Positions 17,062 to 27,183 of a stretch of DNA of 33,916 nucleotides are shown one piece after another (position 1 is the stretch's first letter; the number at the start of each line of letters is the position of its first letter). The DNA is from Cellvibrionales bacterium (GTDB taxonomy: Bacteria; Pseudomonadota; Gammaproteobacteria; Pseudomonadales; JAHEIH01): assembly GCA_024639455.1 (NCBI GenBank), contig JAHEIH010000026.1, forward strand, positions 485,630 through 519,545, read 5' to 3'. The notes beneath the pieces were generated by a model. That model was not told the origin of the DNA. It searched no databases and saw nothing but the letters and a program-made list of their open reading frames with translations. A program made the position numbers and the translations under genes.

Positions 17062-17373
17062 ATGTACGCGATTATTAAAGCCGGTGGTAAACAGCACCGC
17101 GTAGTTGAAGGCGAAACCCTGAAACTCGAAAAAATTGAAGCCGAAACTGGCGCATCAATCAACTTCGACGAAGTATTGATGGTTGGTGCAGGCGCTGACG
17201 TTAAAATTGGCCAGCCCGTTGTTGCTGGAGCTAAAGTAAGTGCTGAGATCGTTTCTCACGGCCGTCACGACAAAGTGACCATCGTGAAGTTCAAGCGTCG
17301 CAAGCACCACCGCAAACAGGCCGGTCACCGTCAGTGGTACACCGAAGTTAAAATCACTGGTATCAGTGCATAA
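17062..17373 (+). CDS. rplU: Ribosomal protein bL21
   Basis: 103 residues, the standard L21 length and start ([14 protein letters not shown]). The basic [16 protein letters not shown] segment near the C-terminus is the conserved rRNA-binding part. The gene is first in the rplU-rpmA operon, with GGAG upstream of the ATG and rpmA 22 bases downstream. Confidence 0.99.
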   Translation: MYAIIKAGGKQHRVVEGETLKLEKIEAETGASINFDEVLMVGAGADVKIGQPVVAGAKVSAEIVSHGRHDKVTIVKFKRRKHHRKQAGHRQWYTEVKITGISA

Positions 17374-17395
17374 GCATTAAGGTAGGAGAAATACA

Positions 17396-17653
17396 ATGGC
17401 TCACAAGAAAGCTGGTGGTAGTACTCGTAACGGACGCGATTCCGAAAGTAAACGCCTTGGTGTGAAGCGCTTCGGCGGTCAGCAAGTGTCTGCTGGTAGC
17501 ATCATCGTTCGTCAACGCGGCACCAAGTTCCACGCTGGCGCCAACGTAGGCATGGGCAAAGATCACACGTTGTTCGCTACCGTTGACGGTGCTGTTGAGT
17601 TCGTGGTCAAAGGCCCGCAGAACCGCAAATACGTGAACATCGTTAGCGCTTAA
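17396..17653 (+). CDS. rpmA: Ribosomal protein bL27
   Basis: 85 residues. It starts [16 protein letters not shown], the short proteobacterial form with the flexible N-terminal tail that reaches the peptidyl-transferase centre, without the cleaved extension seen in Firmicutes. [16 protein letters not shown] and the C-terminal [11 protein letters not shown] are typical. AGGAG precedes the ATG. A strong intrinsic terminator follows 21 bases after the stop. Confidence 0.99.
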   Translation: MAHKKAGGSTRNGRDSESKRLGVKRFGGQQVSAGSIIVRQRGTKFHAGANVGMGKDHTLFATVDGAVEFVVKGPQNRKYVNIVSA

Positions 17654-17674
17654 TTAGCTGCTAATGATCTTCAC

Positions 17675-17708
17675 GAAAGCCTCGTCATTGACGGGGCTTT
17701 CTTGTTTT
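17675..17708 (+). terminator. Rho-independent terminator after rpmA
   Basis: GAAAGCCTCGTC (17675-17686), loop ATT, GACGGGGCTTTC (17690-17701) with one G-T pair in a 12-bp stem, followed by TTGTTTT. It separates rplU-rpmA from obgE, so obgE is expressed by readthrough or by its own promoter between 17702 and 17740. Confidence 0.92.
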
Positions 17709-17734
17709 GGGCAACGCCTTTTGCCCGAGGATAG

Positions 17735-18946
<1,212 letters not shown>

Positions 18947-18957
18947 GGAGCCGCTGC

Positions 18958-20091
18958 ATGATTGATCAGGGACGAGCAACGCTGCTGCGCGGTCGCCGTT
19001 GGGTGATCAAAATTGGTAGCGCGTTACTGACCAATAATGGCAAAGGCTTGCACCGCGAAGCGATGCAGGCTTGGGTCGAGCAAATGGCAGAGCTGGCGCA
19101 GGCCGGTTATGAGATTGTGCTGGTGTCGTCGGGAGCTGTGGCGGCGGGTATGGGGGCCTTGGGTTGGACGAAGCGTCCCACGGCTATCAACGAATTACAG
19201 GCTGCTGCCGCTGTTGGGCAGATGGGCTTGATCCACAGCTATGAAATGATGTTCAAGTCTTATGGTATCCACACCGCGCAAGTGTTGTTGATCAACGATG
19301 ATTTGGCGAGCCGTTCGCGCTATTTGAATGCGCGTAGTACCCTCAACACGCTGATTGATCACAAGGTCATTCCCATCGTTAACGAAAACGACACAGTGGC
19401 GACCGATGAGATCCGCTTTGGTGACAACGATACGCTGGCGGCGATGGTAGCGAACCTGATTGATGCCGACGGTCTGATTATCATGACGGACCAGCTCGGT
19501 TTGTTTGATGCTGATCCGCGCAACAACCCTGAGGCCACGTTGATTACAAACGCCTTTGCAGATGATGCGGCGCTTGATGGTATGGCGGGCGAATCGAAAG
19601 GCGAGCTTGGGCGCGGCGGCATGTTTACAAAGCTGCGTGCGGCACGATTGGCTTCGCGCTCGGGTACGTCGACCATTATTGTGGGTGGTTCGCAGCCTGG
19701 TGTACTGCGCCGTTTGTTCGCGGGCGAGCAGCTCGGCACCTGCTTAGAGGCGCGTCAGCAGCCTTTGGCGGCGCGTAAGCAGTGGTTGGCTGGTATGCTA
19801 AATGTGTCAGGAGCGTTGGTGTTGGATGATGGTGCGGCACGGGTGTTGCACGGTCAGGGTCGTTCCTTGCTTCCTGTTGGTGTGGCTGACGTTATAGGAG
19901 AATTTGAGCGTGGGGCAGTGGTAGAGTGTCGCGATCAAAACGGTATTCTTATTGCGCGCGGCTTAAGTAATTACAGCGCCAGCGAGGCGCGTAAAATTGC
20001 TCGCCACAGCAGTGCTGACATACTCGGAATTTTGGGTTATCAAGGTGAGCCTGAGCTCATTCATCGCGACAACATGGTTGTCATGGTCTAA
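18958..20091 (+). CDS. proB: Glutamate 5-kinase (ProB)
   Basis: 377 residues with an amino-acid kinase domain (about 12-255) and a C-terminal PUA domain (about 285-365), as in E. coli ProB. Key segments are [10 protein letters not shown] (Lys18, Gly20, Ser21), [27 protein letters not shown] and [13 protein letters not shown]. It phosphorylates glutamate in the first, feedback-inhibited step of proline synthesis. ATG 18958 has AAGGAG seven bases upstream, embedded in the obgE stop, so the pair is probably translationally linked. Confidence 0.97.
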   Translation: MIDQGRATLLRGRRWVIKIGSALLTNNGKGLHREAMQAWVEQMAELAQAGYEIVLVSSGAVAAGMGALGWTKRPTAINELQAAAAVGQMGLIHSYEMMFKSYGIHTAQVLLINDDLASRSRYLNARSTLNTLIDHKVIPIVNENDTVATDEIRFGDNDTLAAMVANLIDADGLIIMTDQLGLFDADPRNNPEATLITNAFADDAALDGMAGESKGELGRGGMFTKLRAARLASRSGTSTIIVGGSQPGVLRRLFAGEQLGTCLEARQQPLAARKQWLAGMLNVSGALVLDDGAARVLHGQGRSLLPVGVADVIGEFERGAVVECRDQNGILIARGLSNYSASEARKIARHSSADILGILGYQGEPELIHRDNMVVMV

Positions 20092-20147
20092 CGCGCACAC
20101 GAAATAGTGTCGCAACATCTATCGCAACAAATGTAAACTGGTCAGGG

Positions 20148-20176
20148 AAAAGTGCGACCGGTAGAGCACCGGTCGC
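20148..20176 (-). terminator. Terminator of rpsT
   Basis: GCGACCGGT (20154-20162), loop of five, ACCGGTCGC (20168-20176): a perfect 9-bp stem. On the minus strand it is followed by A-C-TTTT (complement of 20148-20153), placing the T-tract on the rpsT side. On the plus strand no T-tract follows, although the stem could also help end proB transcripts. Confidence 0.8.
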
Positions 20177-20183
20177 TAGAGAA

Positions 20184-20450
20184 TTAAGCGGCCAGTGCTT
20201 TAACTTTAGCGCTTAGACGGCTCTTGTGACGAGCAGCTTTGTTCTTGTGGATGATGCCTTTGTTAACCATGGCGTCGATCACAGGAACAGCAGTCTCGTA
20301 TGCTGCTTTAGCATTGCCAGCGTCGCCTGATTCGATGGCAGCAACTACTTTCTTGATGTAGGTGCGAACAGTTGAGCGCAGGCTAGCGTTTTGCTGACGG
20401 CGTTTTTCAGCCTGTTTTGCTCTTTTCTTAGCTTGTGGTGAATTCGCCAC
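20184..20450 (-). CDS. rpsT: Ribosomal protein bS20
   Basis: 88 residues, very basic, starting [26 protein letters not shown] in the typical S20 pattern, ending [21 protein letters not shown]. The start codon is GTG (complement of 20448-20450) with AGAGGA seven bases upstream. E. coli rpsT also uses a non-ATG start (UUG), which is linked to its autogenous control. It lies downstream of trpE on the same strand but is separated by a terminator. Confidence 0.99.
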   Translation of the reverse strand: MANSPQAKKRAKQAEKRRQQNASLRSTVRTYIKKVVAAIESGDAGNAKAAYETAVPVIDAMVNKGIIHKNKAARHKSRLSAKVKALAA

Positions 20451-20500
20451 GTTGTAATCCTCTAGGTTTAACAGTTGTAGTGCGGCAAACTTCAGTGCCG

Positions 20501-20534
20501 AAATTTAAGGGCGGGAATTATTCCTTTTCCCGCC
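20501..20534 (-). terminator. Terminator of trpE
   Basis: GGCGGGAA (20510-20517) and TTCCCGCC (20527-20534) form a perfect 8-bp stem with a nine-base loop. On the minus strand it is followed by CTTAAATTT, an imperfect T-tract. It begins seven bases after the trpE stop. Confidence 0.7.
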
Positions 20535-20541
20535 GGGGATG

Positions 20542-22023
20542 TCAAGCAGTTCTCGTCGCTAGTGCGGCGGCGCGAATAATGGCTCGCGCCTTGTTCATGG
20601 TTTCTTGCCATTCCATCGTGGGTACTGAATCGGCGACAACCCCGGCGCCAGCTTGAACATACAGGGTGTTGTTCTTAATCACCGCGGTGCGGATGGCAAT
20701 CGCATTGTCGGTATTACCCTGCCAAGAAATGTAGCCCACTGCGCCGCCGTATACGCCCCGTTTGACGGATTCCACTTCGTCGATGATTTCCATGGCGCGA
20801 ATTTTGGGGGCACCACTCAAGGTGCCGGTGGGCAGTGACGCCTGCAATACATCCAGTGCGCTCAGCGAAGGATCCAGTTGACCTTGCACATTTGAGACGA
20901 TGTGCATCACGTGAGAGTAACGCTCGACCACCATGTTCTCGGTGACTTCTACGCTGCCGGTCTGTGCCACACGACCTACATCGTTGCGTCCGAGGTCGAT
21001 CAGCATTAAGTGCTCGGCTATTTCCTTCGGATCTGCCAGTAGTTCTTTCTCTAGCGCGAGGTCTTCGGCTTCGGTCGCGCCGCGTGGACGAGTCCCCGCG
21101 ATGGGGCGGATGGTGACGATGTCGTCTTCGACTCGCGCCAAAATTTCAGGCGAAGAGCCGACGATCTGGAAGTCATCGAGGTCCAGGAAGTACATGTGTG
21201 GCGATGGATTTAGGTGGCGCAAAGCGCGGTACAAATGGATGGGGTCGGTGCTGAACTCAACGCTGAGTCGTTGCGAGGGCACCACTTGCATAGCGTCGCC
21301 GGCGAGTACGTACTCACGAATTTTTTCAACCGCTGCTTCATAGGCCTGTTGGCCCATCTGCGAGGTGAAGTCAGATTCTTTGATGCCGGTATCGCCGCCG
21401 TTGAGGTTTAAGCTAGGCAGGTGTGGCGAAGGCTCACCTAATTTGGCAGCCAGTGCGTCGAGGCGGGCATTGGCTTTTTCCAAGGCGTCAGGCTCACTGG
21501 TGTCGGCGTGGCAAATGATGGCGATGGTGCCCATCAGGTTGTCGAATACCAGCACCTCTTCCGACACCATCAGCAAAATATCGGGGTTGCCGATGTCGTC
21601 GTTGGGGGTGGAGTGGGCTAGGCGTTGCTCGACGTAGCGCACGGTATCGTAGCCAAAGTAACCGACCAAACCGCCGTGGAATCGGGGCATGTCTTCGATA
21701 TCGGGCACGTGGTAGCGTGCTTTAAACTTGTCCACAAAATGGTAGGGATTGTCGTATTCGTATTGCTCAGTGATAGCGCCATCGATGCTAACGGTGACCA
21801 TATTGCCGCGCGCTGCCATGATGGTGCGGCAGGGCAAGCCTATAATCGAGTAACGGCCCCATTTTTCGCCGCCCTGTACCGATTCAAATAAATAAGAATA
21901 AGGGCCGCGAGCAAGTTTTACATAGCTCGACAACGGCGTGTCGAGGTCGGCCAGTACAGTGCGTATCACCGGGATGCGGTTGTAGCCTTGGGCGGCTAAT
22001 TCAGAAAAGCGTTCGGGTGTCAT
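20542..22023 (-). CDS. trpE: Anthranilate synthase component I (TrpE)
   Basis: 493 residues. The chorismate-binding domain is complete, including [22 protein letters not shown], the [10 protein letters not shown] segment and [19 protein letters not shown]. The N-terminal [19 protein letters not shown] is the tryptophan-binding feedback site (LLES-like motif at residues 45-48). With TrpG it makes anthranilate from chorismate and glutamine. No trpG follows: a terminator and rpsT do. In pseudomonads trpE is likewise apart from trpGDC and sits after rpe and gph. No Trp-rich leader peptide was found upstream. Confidence 0.97.
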   Translation of the reverse strand: MTPERFSELAAQGYNRIPVIRTVLADLDTPLSSYVKLARGPYSYLFESVQGGEKWGRYSIIGLPCRTIMAARGNMVTVSIDGAITEQYEYDNPYHFVDKFKARYHVPDIEDMPRFHGGLVGYFGYDTVRYVEQRLAHSTPNDDIGNPDILLMVSEEVLVFDNLMGTIAIICHADTSEPDALEKANARLDALAAKLGEPSPHLPSLNLNGGDTGIKESDFTSQMGQQAYEAAVEKIREYVLAGDAMQVVPSQRLSVEFSTDPIHLYRALRHLNPSPHMYFLDLDDFQIVGSSPEILARVEDDIVTIRPIAGTRPRGATEAEDLALEKELLADPKEIAEHLMLIDLGRNDVGRVAQTGSVEVTENMVVERYSHVMHIVSNVQGQLDPSLSALDVLQASLPTGTLSGAPKIRAMEIIDEVESVKRGVYGGAVGYISWQGNTDNAIAIRTAVIKNNTLYVQAGAGVVADSVPTMEWQETMNKARAIIRAAALATRTA

Positions 22024-22143
22024 AGTATCAATCTCAGTGTATTAGTTCAGTCGGGGTGGCTCTGGTCGATTAGTGACGCCATCGAAAACTGTAGGTGACT
22101 GCTAGGTACACTTGAGATCCTTGAAAGTTAAAAGTTGCGCAAC

Positions 22144-22171
22144 ATTGTAACTGCTGCGCTGCTCAACACAA
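22144..22171 (-). promoter_or_regulatory. Candidate trpE promoter
   Basis: On the minus strand TTGTGT (complement of 22166-22171), 16-bp spacer, TACAAT (complement of 22144-22149), about 120 bases before the trpE start. The remaining leader has no tryptophan codons in short ORFs and no obvious attenuator. Confidence 0.5.
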
Positions 22172-22175
22172 AGCC

Positions 22176-22853
22176 CTAGCCGCGATTTACCCCGCTAAGC
22201 TGACTGCGCATCTGGGCGATGGCATCAGCGCGCGACGGGGCGTTAAAAATTGCCGAGCCAGCGACAAAAGTGTCGGCGCCGGCGGCGGCGATCTCGGCAA
22301 TGTTTTTCACGTTTACGCCGCCATCGATTTCAAGGCGAATATCGAGACCGCTATCGTCGATGAGGCATCGAGCTTCGCGAAGTTTATCCAGCGTATTGGG
22401 GATAAAGGCTTGGCCTCCAAAGCCAGGGTTTACCGACATCAGTAGGATCATGTCGAGTTTGTCCATGACGTATTTGGCGGCGTCTAGCCCGGTGGCAGGG
22501 TTAAATACCAAGCCGGCCTTGCAACCTAAATCTTTGATCAGCTGAAGCGAGCGATCGACGTGCTGAGATGCTTCGGGGTGAAAGGTGATATAGGTGGCAC
22601 CAGCGTTGGCGAACTGTTCGATGAGGGCATCGACAGGGCTGACCATGAGGTGCACATCTATCGGGGCTGTGATGCCGAAATCGCGCAGCGCTTTGCACAC
22701 CATGGGTCCGACCGTCAGGTTGGGTACGTAGTGGTTGTCCATCACATCGAAGTGAACGATGTCGGTCCCGAGCTCCAGGACTTCTTCAACTTCGCTGCCG
22801 AGCTTGGCGAAGTCAGCGGAGAGGATCGAGGGGGCAATCAAAAAATCTTTCAT
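22176..22853 (-). CDS. rpe: Ribulose-phosphate 3-epimerase
   Basis: 225 residues, TIM-barrel. Characteristic segments are [29 protein letters not shown] (metal-binding His and Asp), [16 protein letters not shown] and LEIDGGV. It interconverts ribulose 5-phosphate and xylulose 5-phosphate in the pentose phosphate pathway. In pseudomonads gph follows between rpe and trpE; here a 152-base gap takes its place. It is divergent from the Nudix gene. Confidence 0.97.
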   Translation of the reverse strand: MKDFLIAPSILSADFAKLGSEVEEVLELGTDIVHFDVMDNHYVPNLTVGPMVCKALRDFGITAPIDVHLMVSPVDALIEQFANAGATYITFHPEASQHVDRSLQLIKDLGCKAGLVFNPATGLDAAKYVMDKLDMILLMSVNPGFGGQAFIPNTLDKLREARCLIDDSGLDIRLEIDGGVNVKNIAEIAAAGADTFVAGSAIFNAPSRADAIAQMRSQLSGVNRG

Positions 22854-22882
22854 GGTGATTTTCCGTGGTTATTTTTTACAGC

Positions 22883-22909
22883 ATTTTAACAGCCGCGGCC
22901 GCGGCCGCC
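22883..22909 (-). promoter_or_regulatory. Candidate extended -10 promoter of rpe with GC-rich spacer
   Basis: On the minus strand TGTTAAAAT (complement of 22883-22891) matches the extended -10 pattern TGnTAtAAT. It is directly preceded by a tract of overlapping GCGGCC units (22892-22909) that fills the spacer, and no -35 hexamer is visible. It lies about 30 bases upstream of the rpe start. Confidence 0.4.
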
Positions 22910-23022
22910 ACCCCATTGTTATGAATTGCCGTCATCATTGTGAGGTATGCCAAATATGGCGTCATTGACCCCGTCATTAAAGGGGGGATGGTGTAAGCTG
23001 AGGTGAGTGATAAGGGAGTAGC

Positions 23023-23595
23023 ATGTACACACTTGAAAAAATTCGGCGCGCACTGCCAAGGTTGCGCGTTGATAAGTACCCTCAGCGACACGAGGTGAAG
23101 CGCTCTGCGGTGGTCATTATGCTGCGCGAAGGTGATTCGGGCGCCGAAATGCTAATGATGAAGCGAGCTGAGCGCGATGGTGACCCTTGGTCGGGTCATA
23201 TGGGTTTTCCTGGTGGCCGCCAGGAACCAGGAGATGCGTCGATCTTTGCCACCGCCATAAGGGAGGTTCGTGAAGAGATGGGCTTTGATGTGCAGGCCGT
23301 GACTGACACGTCTTTACGCCTATCGGATATCCGCGCTACGGGGCGCGGGCGAGTGCTGCCCTTGGTGGTAACGCCCTATGTAATGTTTGCCCACAGTGAC
23401 ATCCCTATAGTGCCCAACGAAGAGGTCGCAGAAGCGATGTGGATTCCGCTGCACTTTTTTACACCAGGAAAACGGCAGAACTTTGACGTAGTGTATGACG
23501 GGCAGACCTATACCATGCCGTGTTACTACTACCGTCAGTATCGTATTTGGGGCTTGTCGTTGCGGATGTTGGACGAGCTGCTAGAGGTGCTCTAG
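23023..23595 (+). CDS. Nudix hydrolase, probable CoA pyrophosphatase
   Basis: 190 residues. The Nudix box is GGRQEPGDASIFATAIREVREEMGF (about residues 64-88, quoted here up to the REVREE core), of the subtype seen in NudL and related CoA diphosphatases, where D-A-S replaces the usual upstream Glu. Such enzymes cleave CoA and its esters to 3',5'-ADP and acyl-phosphopantetheine. The preceding LMMKRAERDGDPWSGHMGFPGG segment also fits. AGGGAG lies just upstream of the ATG. The last codons form half of a perfect 12-bp inverted repeat. The exact substrate is inferred from the family. Confidence 0.88.
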   Translation: MYTLEKIRRALPRLRVDKYPQRHEVKRSAVVIMLREGDSGAEMLMMKRAERDGDPWSGHMGFPGGRQEPGDASIFATAIREVREEMGFDVQAVTDTSLRLSDIRATGRGRVLPLVVTPYVMFAHSDIPIVPNEEVAEAMWIPLHFFTPGKRQNFDVVYDGQTYTMPCYYYRQYRIWGLSLRMLDELLEVL

Positions 23596-23601
23596 CAGCT
23601 C
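23575..23601. terminator. Perfect 12-bp inverted repeat at the Nudix stop codon
   Basis: GAGCTGCTAGAG (23575-23586), loop GTG, CTCTAGCAGCTC (23590-23601). It encodes the last residues of the Nudix protein and spans its stop, 12 bases before the hemL stop on the other strand. There is no T-tract on either side; it may act as a bidirectional 3'-end structure. Confidence 0.5.
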
Positions 23602-23613
23602 GCCCGAAAGTCG

Positions 23614-24882
23614 TTACAGTGTCTTCATGACGCGCAGGGTGCGCTCGAGGGTGGCGTCGATCACATCGTCGGTGTGGCACGATGAAGTAAAGCCCGCTTC
23701 ATATGAGGCCGGTGCTAGGTAAACCCCTTCGTTCAGCATGCCGTGGAAGAACTTGTTGTAGTGATCCTTGTTACAAGCCATCACTTGTTGATAGTTCTGT
23801 ACCGTTTCTTCTTCAGTAAAGAAAATGCCAAACATGCTGCCCACATGGTTGGTGGTGAAAGGAATACCGCAGTCGTCGGCGATACCTTGCATGCCCTCGA
23901 CTAAGCGAGTGGTCGCACGCGTGAGCATCTCGTATAAACCGTCTTCTTCAACCGCGTCCATCATGGCAAGGCCAGCGGCCATAGCCACTGGGTTACCCGA
24001 CAACGTACCCGCTTGATATACCGGGCCGAGGGGCGACAGGTGTTCCATAATCGCGCGTTTGCCACCGAAGGCGGCGCAGGGCATGCCGCCACCTATTACC
24101 TTGCCCAAACAGGTGAGGTCAGCTTCGAGGTTGTAATAACCTTGCGCGCCAGTTTTGGACACGCGGAAGCCTGTCATCACCTCGTCGACAATCAGTAGTG
24201 CGCCGTATTGGTCGCAAACCTCACGTAGTGTTTCCAAGAAACCTGGCACGGGGGGTATGCAGCTCATGTTGCCTACCACGGGTTCGAGGATGATACCTGC
24301 CACTTGGTCGCCGATGTCGGCCATGGCTTGTTTAACGCCCTCGATATCGTTGTAAGTCAGTGTCACGGTTTTTTCTGCAAGCGCTGCGGGTACGCCCGGC
24401 GAGCTGGGAACGCCGAAGGTCAGCGCGCCAGAGCCTGCCTTGACCAGTAGCGAATCGCTGTGGCCGTGGTAGCAGCCCTCGAACTTGATGATGGTCTCGC
24501 GGTTGGTGTAACCACGCGCCAAGCGAATGGCGCTCATGGTGGCTTCGGTGCCAGAGTTGACCATGCGCACCAGATCCATATTAGGCATCATTTCGCAGAG
24601 GCGTTTGGCCATGGCCGTTTCAAGGCCTGTAGGGGCGCCAAAACTCAAGCCGCGGGTGACTTGGTCGCGCACCGCTTCTACCACCGGTGGGTAGCAGTGG
24701 CCGCGCAACATCGGGCCCCATGACAGTACGTAGTCGATGTACTGTTTGTCGTCGTGGTCGTAGAGGTAGGCTCCCTCGCCGCGTCTGAAAAAGATGGGTG
24801 TGCCACCCACCGCTTTAAACGCGCGAACGGGCGAGTTCACGCCGCCGGGGATGTATTGTTGGGCTTCGCTAAACAGATCCAT
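23614..24882 (-). CDS. hemL: Glutamate-1-semialdehyde 2,1-aminomutase (HemL)
   Basis: 422 residues, class III PLP aminotransferase fold. PLP-binding lysine is Lys261 in [10 protein letters not shown], and the HemL-specific blocks [33 protein letters not shown] and VDEVMTGFR are present. It makes 5-aminolevulinate from glutamate-1-semialdehyde in the C5 haem pathway. It starts nine bases after the hemJ stop on the minus strand, so the two haem genes are probably one transcript. It is a few residues shorter at the N-terminus than typical family members. Confidence 0.98.
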   Translation of the reverse strand: MDLFSEAQQYIPGGVNSPVRAFKAVGGTPIFFRRGEGAYLYDHDDKQYIDYVLSWGPMLRGHCYPPVVEAVRDQVTRGLSFGAPTGLETAMAKRLCEMMPNMDLVRMVNSGTEATMSAIRLARGYTNRETIIKFEGCYHGHSDSLLVKAGSGALTFGVPSSPGVPAALAEKTVTLTYNDIEGVKQAMADIGDQVAGIILEPVVGNMSCIPPVPGFLETLREVCDQYGALLIVDEVMTGFRVSKTGAQGYYNLEADLTCLGKVIGGGMPCAAFGGKRAIMEHLSPLGPVYQAGTLSGNPVAMAAGLAMMDAVEEDGLYEMLTRATTRLVEGMQGIADDCGIPFTTNHVGSMFGIFFTEEETVQNYQQVMACNKDHYNKFFHGMLNEGVYLAPASYEAGFTSSCHTDDVIDATLERTLRVMKTL

Positions 24883-24891
24883 GACAAGTCC

Positions 24892-25311
24892 TTAAAACGG
24901 TCTAACCACCGCCAGAATGACGATGGCGAAAAGTAAAAATACAGGGATTTCGTTGTAAACGCGGAAGTATTTGTGGCCGCGGCAATTGCGGTCTTCGGCG
25001 AATACCTTGGTGTAGTAGCCGCAGCTGAGATGGTAGGCGATCAGTACGATAACCAAACCTAACTTGACGTGCAGCCATTTTTGTAGGCTGTAGGCCTCCC
25101 AGTAGCTCACTGCTAAATAGGTACCAAGGGCAATGGCGAATACGGCTAGTCCGGTGGTAAATCGGTATAGCTTTCGCTCCATCACTTTTAAGGTGGCGAT
25201 GGTATTGGCATTATCAGTCATGGCGTGGTTGACAAATAGGCGTGGTAAATAAAACAGGCCAGCAAACCAGCACACCACAAAAATTATGTGAAAAGCCTTA
25301 ATCCAAAGCAT
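24892..25311 (-). CDS. hemJ: HemJ-type protoporphyrinogen IX oxidase
   Basis: 139 residues with four membrane segments, the size and layout of the HemJ (UPF0093) family. Signature positions include LWIKAFHIIFVVCWFAGLFYLPRLFV (His8 and following; quoted in part), MERKLYRF, and LHVKLGLV with Lys and His in helix 3. HemJ oxidises protoporphyrinogen IX to protoporphyrin IX in organisms lacking HemG or HemY. ATG 25311 follows AAGGGG and begins the first helix; a TTG 18 bases upstream is rejected. Pairing with hemL supports the assignment. Confidence 0.88.
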   Translation of the reverse strand: MLWIKAFHIIFVVCWFAGLFYLPRLFVNHAMTDNANTIATLKVMERKLYRFTTGLAVFAIALGTYLAVSYWEAYSLQKWLHVKLGLVIVLIAYHLSCGYYTKVFAEDRNCRGHKYFRVYNEIPVFLLFAIVILAVVRPF

Positions 25312-25331
25312 GGTTATCCCCTTGTTCAAGC

Positions 25332-25376
25332 GGCGATAGTATACCCTTTATGAGCATTCCATGCTTGCCTATCGCC
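25332..25376. repeat. Nested inverted repeat between CLC and hemJ
   Basis: Outer arms GGCGATAG (25332-25339) and CTATCGCC (25369-25376) enclose an inner AGCAT-TCC-ATGCT hairpin (25353-25365). The right outer arm covers the CLC stop codon and the left arm overlaps a minus-strand TATACT (complement of 25338-25343) that could be the hemJ -10 box. It could be a terminator-like or regulatory RNA structure. Confidence 0.5.
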
Positions 25377-27078
25377 CCCATCCTGAGTCAATGTCTACAA
25401 CATCGTTGAGCATTTTACGGCTGAGGAGGCCAACAGGTTGAGGATGGGTGTTATTGAACACAACGAGGATGTCGCGGTTGTGTTGTTGCAAGGTCTGGTG
25501 TGCTTCTAACAGGGTGGCATTGCTATTAATGATGTGTGCGCCTTTTGGTGTGTCGACAAAAACGAGGGTTGGCCTTACCTCGTCGATGTCTTCGGTCCCT
25601 TGCAGCTTAATCTGGCTGCGTTCAAAAACATACCACTGATGGTCGACTTTGCAGGTAAAAAAGTTAACGTCTTCTTGTAATAGGGCGTTAAAGGTACTGG
25701 CTTTGATGCTGGGTGGAATTTGGCTAACTTTTGTAGCCATACAGCTGTTGACCACGACGCGTTGTAACACATTACGCATGGGTGACATTTGGTGGCGGCT
25801 GCCCACGGTGGTCAGCATCACACTGACAAGCGACGGCTGCCGCAGTATGTCGGTGTTTATTACGTTGGCGGTGATCACGGTTAGCATCACTGGCAGGATC
25901 ATGTGGGTACTTTGGGTGAGCTCTATCACCGCGATGATGGCTGCCAAGGGGGCGTTGAGGGTGGCTCCCATACAGGCGCCAATCCCCAGTAGGGCGTAGA
26001 AGCCAATCGGTGAAGCTTGCTCGGGGCTGATGAGACTAGCCGCGATGCCAAATATCGCACCAAGGCAGGCGCCAATGACAAATGTGGGGCCGATGAAGCC
26101 AATCGGCATACCGAGGCCGCAGCTAATACTGGTGGCAATTAACTTGGCGGAAATCAGCATGGCCAGTGCCAGTAATCCCATCTGCCCTGTCATCGCCAGT
26201 TGTATGCTGTCATAGCCGAGCCCCATCACTCCGGGCACCGCCATGGCGATGGCGCCAGTAATACCGCCTGCCAATGTCATTCGCGCCACGATATGCCAGT
26301 GGCGCAGGCGAGTGACTCTTTTCTGCAGCGCGATGAACAGCCCGGCCACAAATCCACAGGCCACGCCTAGTAGTGCCATGAGTGGAAGTTCTAAAAGGCT
26401 GGCGAGACTGAGGTTATCGATCGCTAACGCGGGCGCCGATCCGAGCGCGGTGTGGGTAATAAGGGTGCCTGTTACCGCTGCAGCAATCACTGGTATAAAG
26501 CCCGCTACGCTGTATTCCATGAGCACCACTTCCATGGCAAAAATGACACCGGCAATGGGGGTATTAAACGAGGCAGCTATCGCAGCGGCGACACCGCTGC
26601 CGACCAAAATACGCAGGCTGTTGTTAGGCAATTTGAAACGCCTGCAAAGCCAGCTGTTGACCGCGGCACCAAGGTGAATGGCGGGTCCCTCGCGACCGGC
26701 AGATTGGCCGCCTGCGATAGCAATAGCGCCCCCGATAAACTGAACCAGTGCGTTGCGCAGCGGCATGATGCTGTGGTGGTTGTGGACGCGGTCCACAACG
26801 TGCACTAAGCCGGTGCGCGTGTTGGCGTTACCGCTCACCCACAACAGCAAGCCAAGCAACAAGCCACTGCCGCAGGCGAGAACAAAACGGGTCACTGGGG
26901 TGAGGCTCTCGTAGTCATCAAGTAAGCCGCTGGGTAACAGGCTAGTTTGAGGGAGTTCCAGTGCCATGCGAAATGCCAAAATGACAATGCCCACCAACAA
27001 CCCCGATAAAATACCTAGGGTGGCGTAGTGGGTGGTGCGCTCTGAATTTTCGAGTCGTTCACGCAGGGCGTTTAGCAT
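25369..27078 (-). CDS. CLC-family chloride channel/antiporter with C-terminal CBS region
   Basis: 569 residues. The CLC membrane core (about 1-410) has the gating-glutamate motif GREGPAIHLG (Glu130) and the AAAIAASFNTPIAGVIFAMEV helix. About 150 C-terminal residues form a soluble region that fits a CBS-domain pair; the segment near the end (LLEAHQTLQQHNRDILVV) looks like a CBS half. The usual selectivity motifs are divergent: GSGIP is replaced by a NTRTGLVHVV region, and GxFxP by GFIGP. Anion specificity and channel or exchanger mode are therefore open. Minus strand, divergent from argC and upstream of hemJ. Confidence 0.9.
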   Translation of the reverse strand: MLNALRERLENSERTTHYATLGILSGLLVGIVILAFRMALELPQTSLLPSGLLDDYESLTPVTRFVLACGSGLLLGLLLWVSGNANTRTGLVHVVDRVHNHHSIMPLRNALVQFIGGAIAIAGGQSAGREGPAIHLGAAVNSWLCRRFKLPNNSLRILVGSGVAAAIAASFNTPIAGVIFAMEVVLMEYSVAGFIPVIAAAVTGTLITHTALGSAPALAIDNLSLASLLELPLMALLGVACGFVAGLFIALQKRVTRLRHWHIVARMTLAGGITGAIAMAVPGVMGLGYDSIQLAMTGQMGLLALAMLISAKLIATSISCGLGMPIGFIGPTFVIGACLGAIFGIAASLISPEQASPIGFYALLGIGACMGATLNAPLAAIIAVIELTQSTHMILPVMLTVITANVINTDILRQPSLVSVMLTTVGSRHQMSPMRNVLQRVVVNSCMATKVSQIPPSIKASTFNALLQEDVNFFTCKVDHQWYVFERSQIKLQGTEDIDEVRPTLVFVDTPKGAHIINSNATLLEAHQTLQQHNRDILVVFNNTHPQPVGLLSRKMLNDVVDIDSGWGR

Positions 27079-27183
27079 GGTTTAGTACAGATCTTCTGAT
27101 GTTTATCACGGTTTGCCGCTTTTGATTTGTATCGCAGCAGCTTATCATAGACGACTTATTCATTGTTGAGCTTTGTGAGAGTC

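Noticed and set aside
22024-22143. Search for a Trp leader peptide before trpE
   Set aside because: Short ORFs present in the leader contain no Trp codons and no terminator hairpin is seen.
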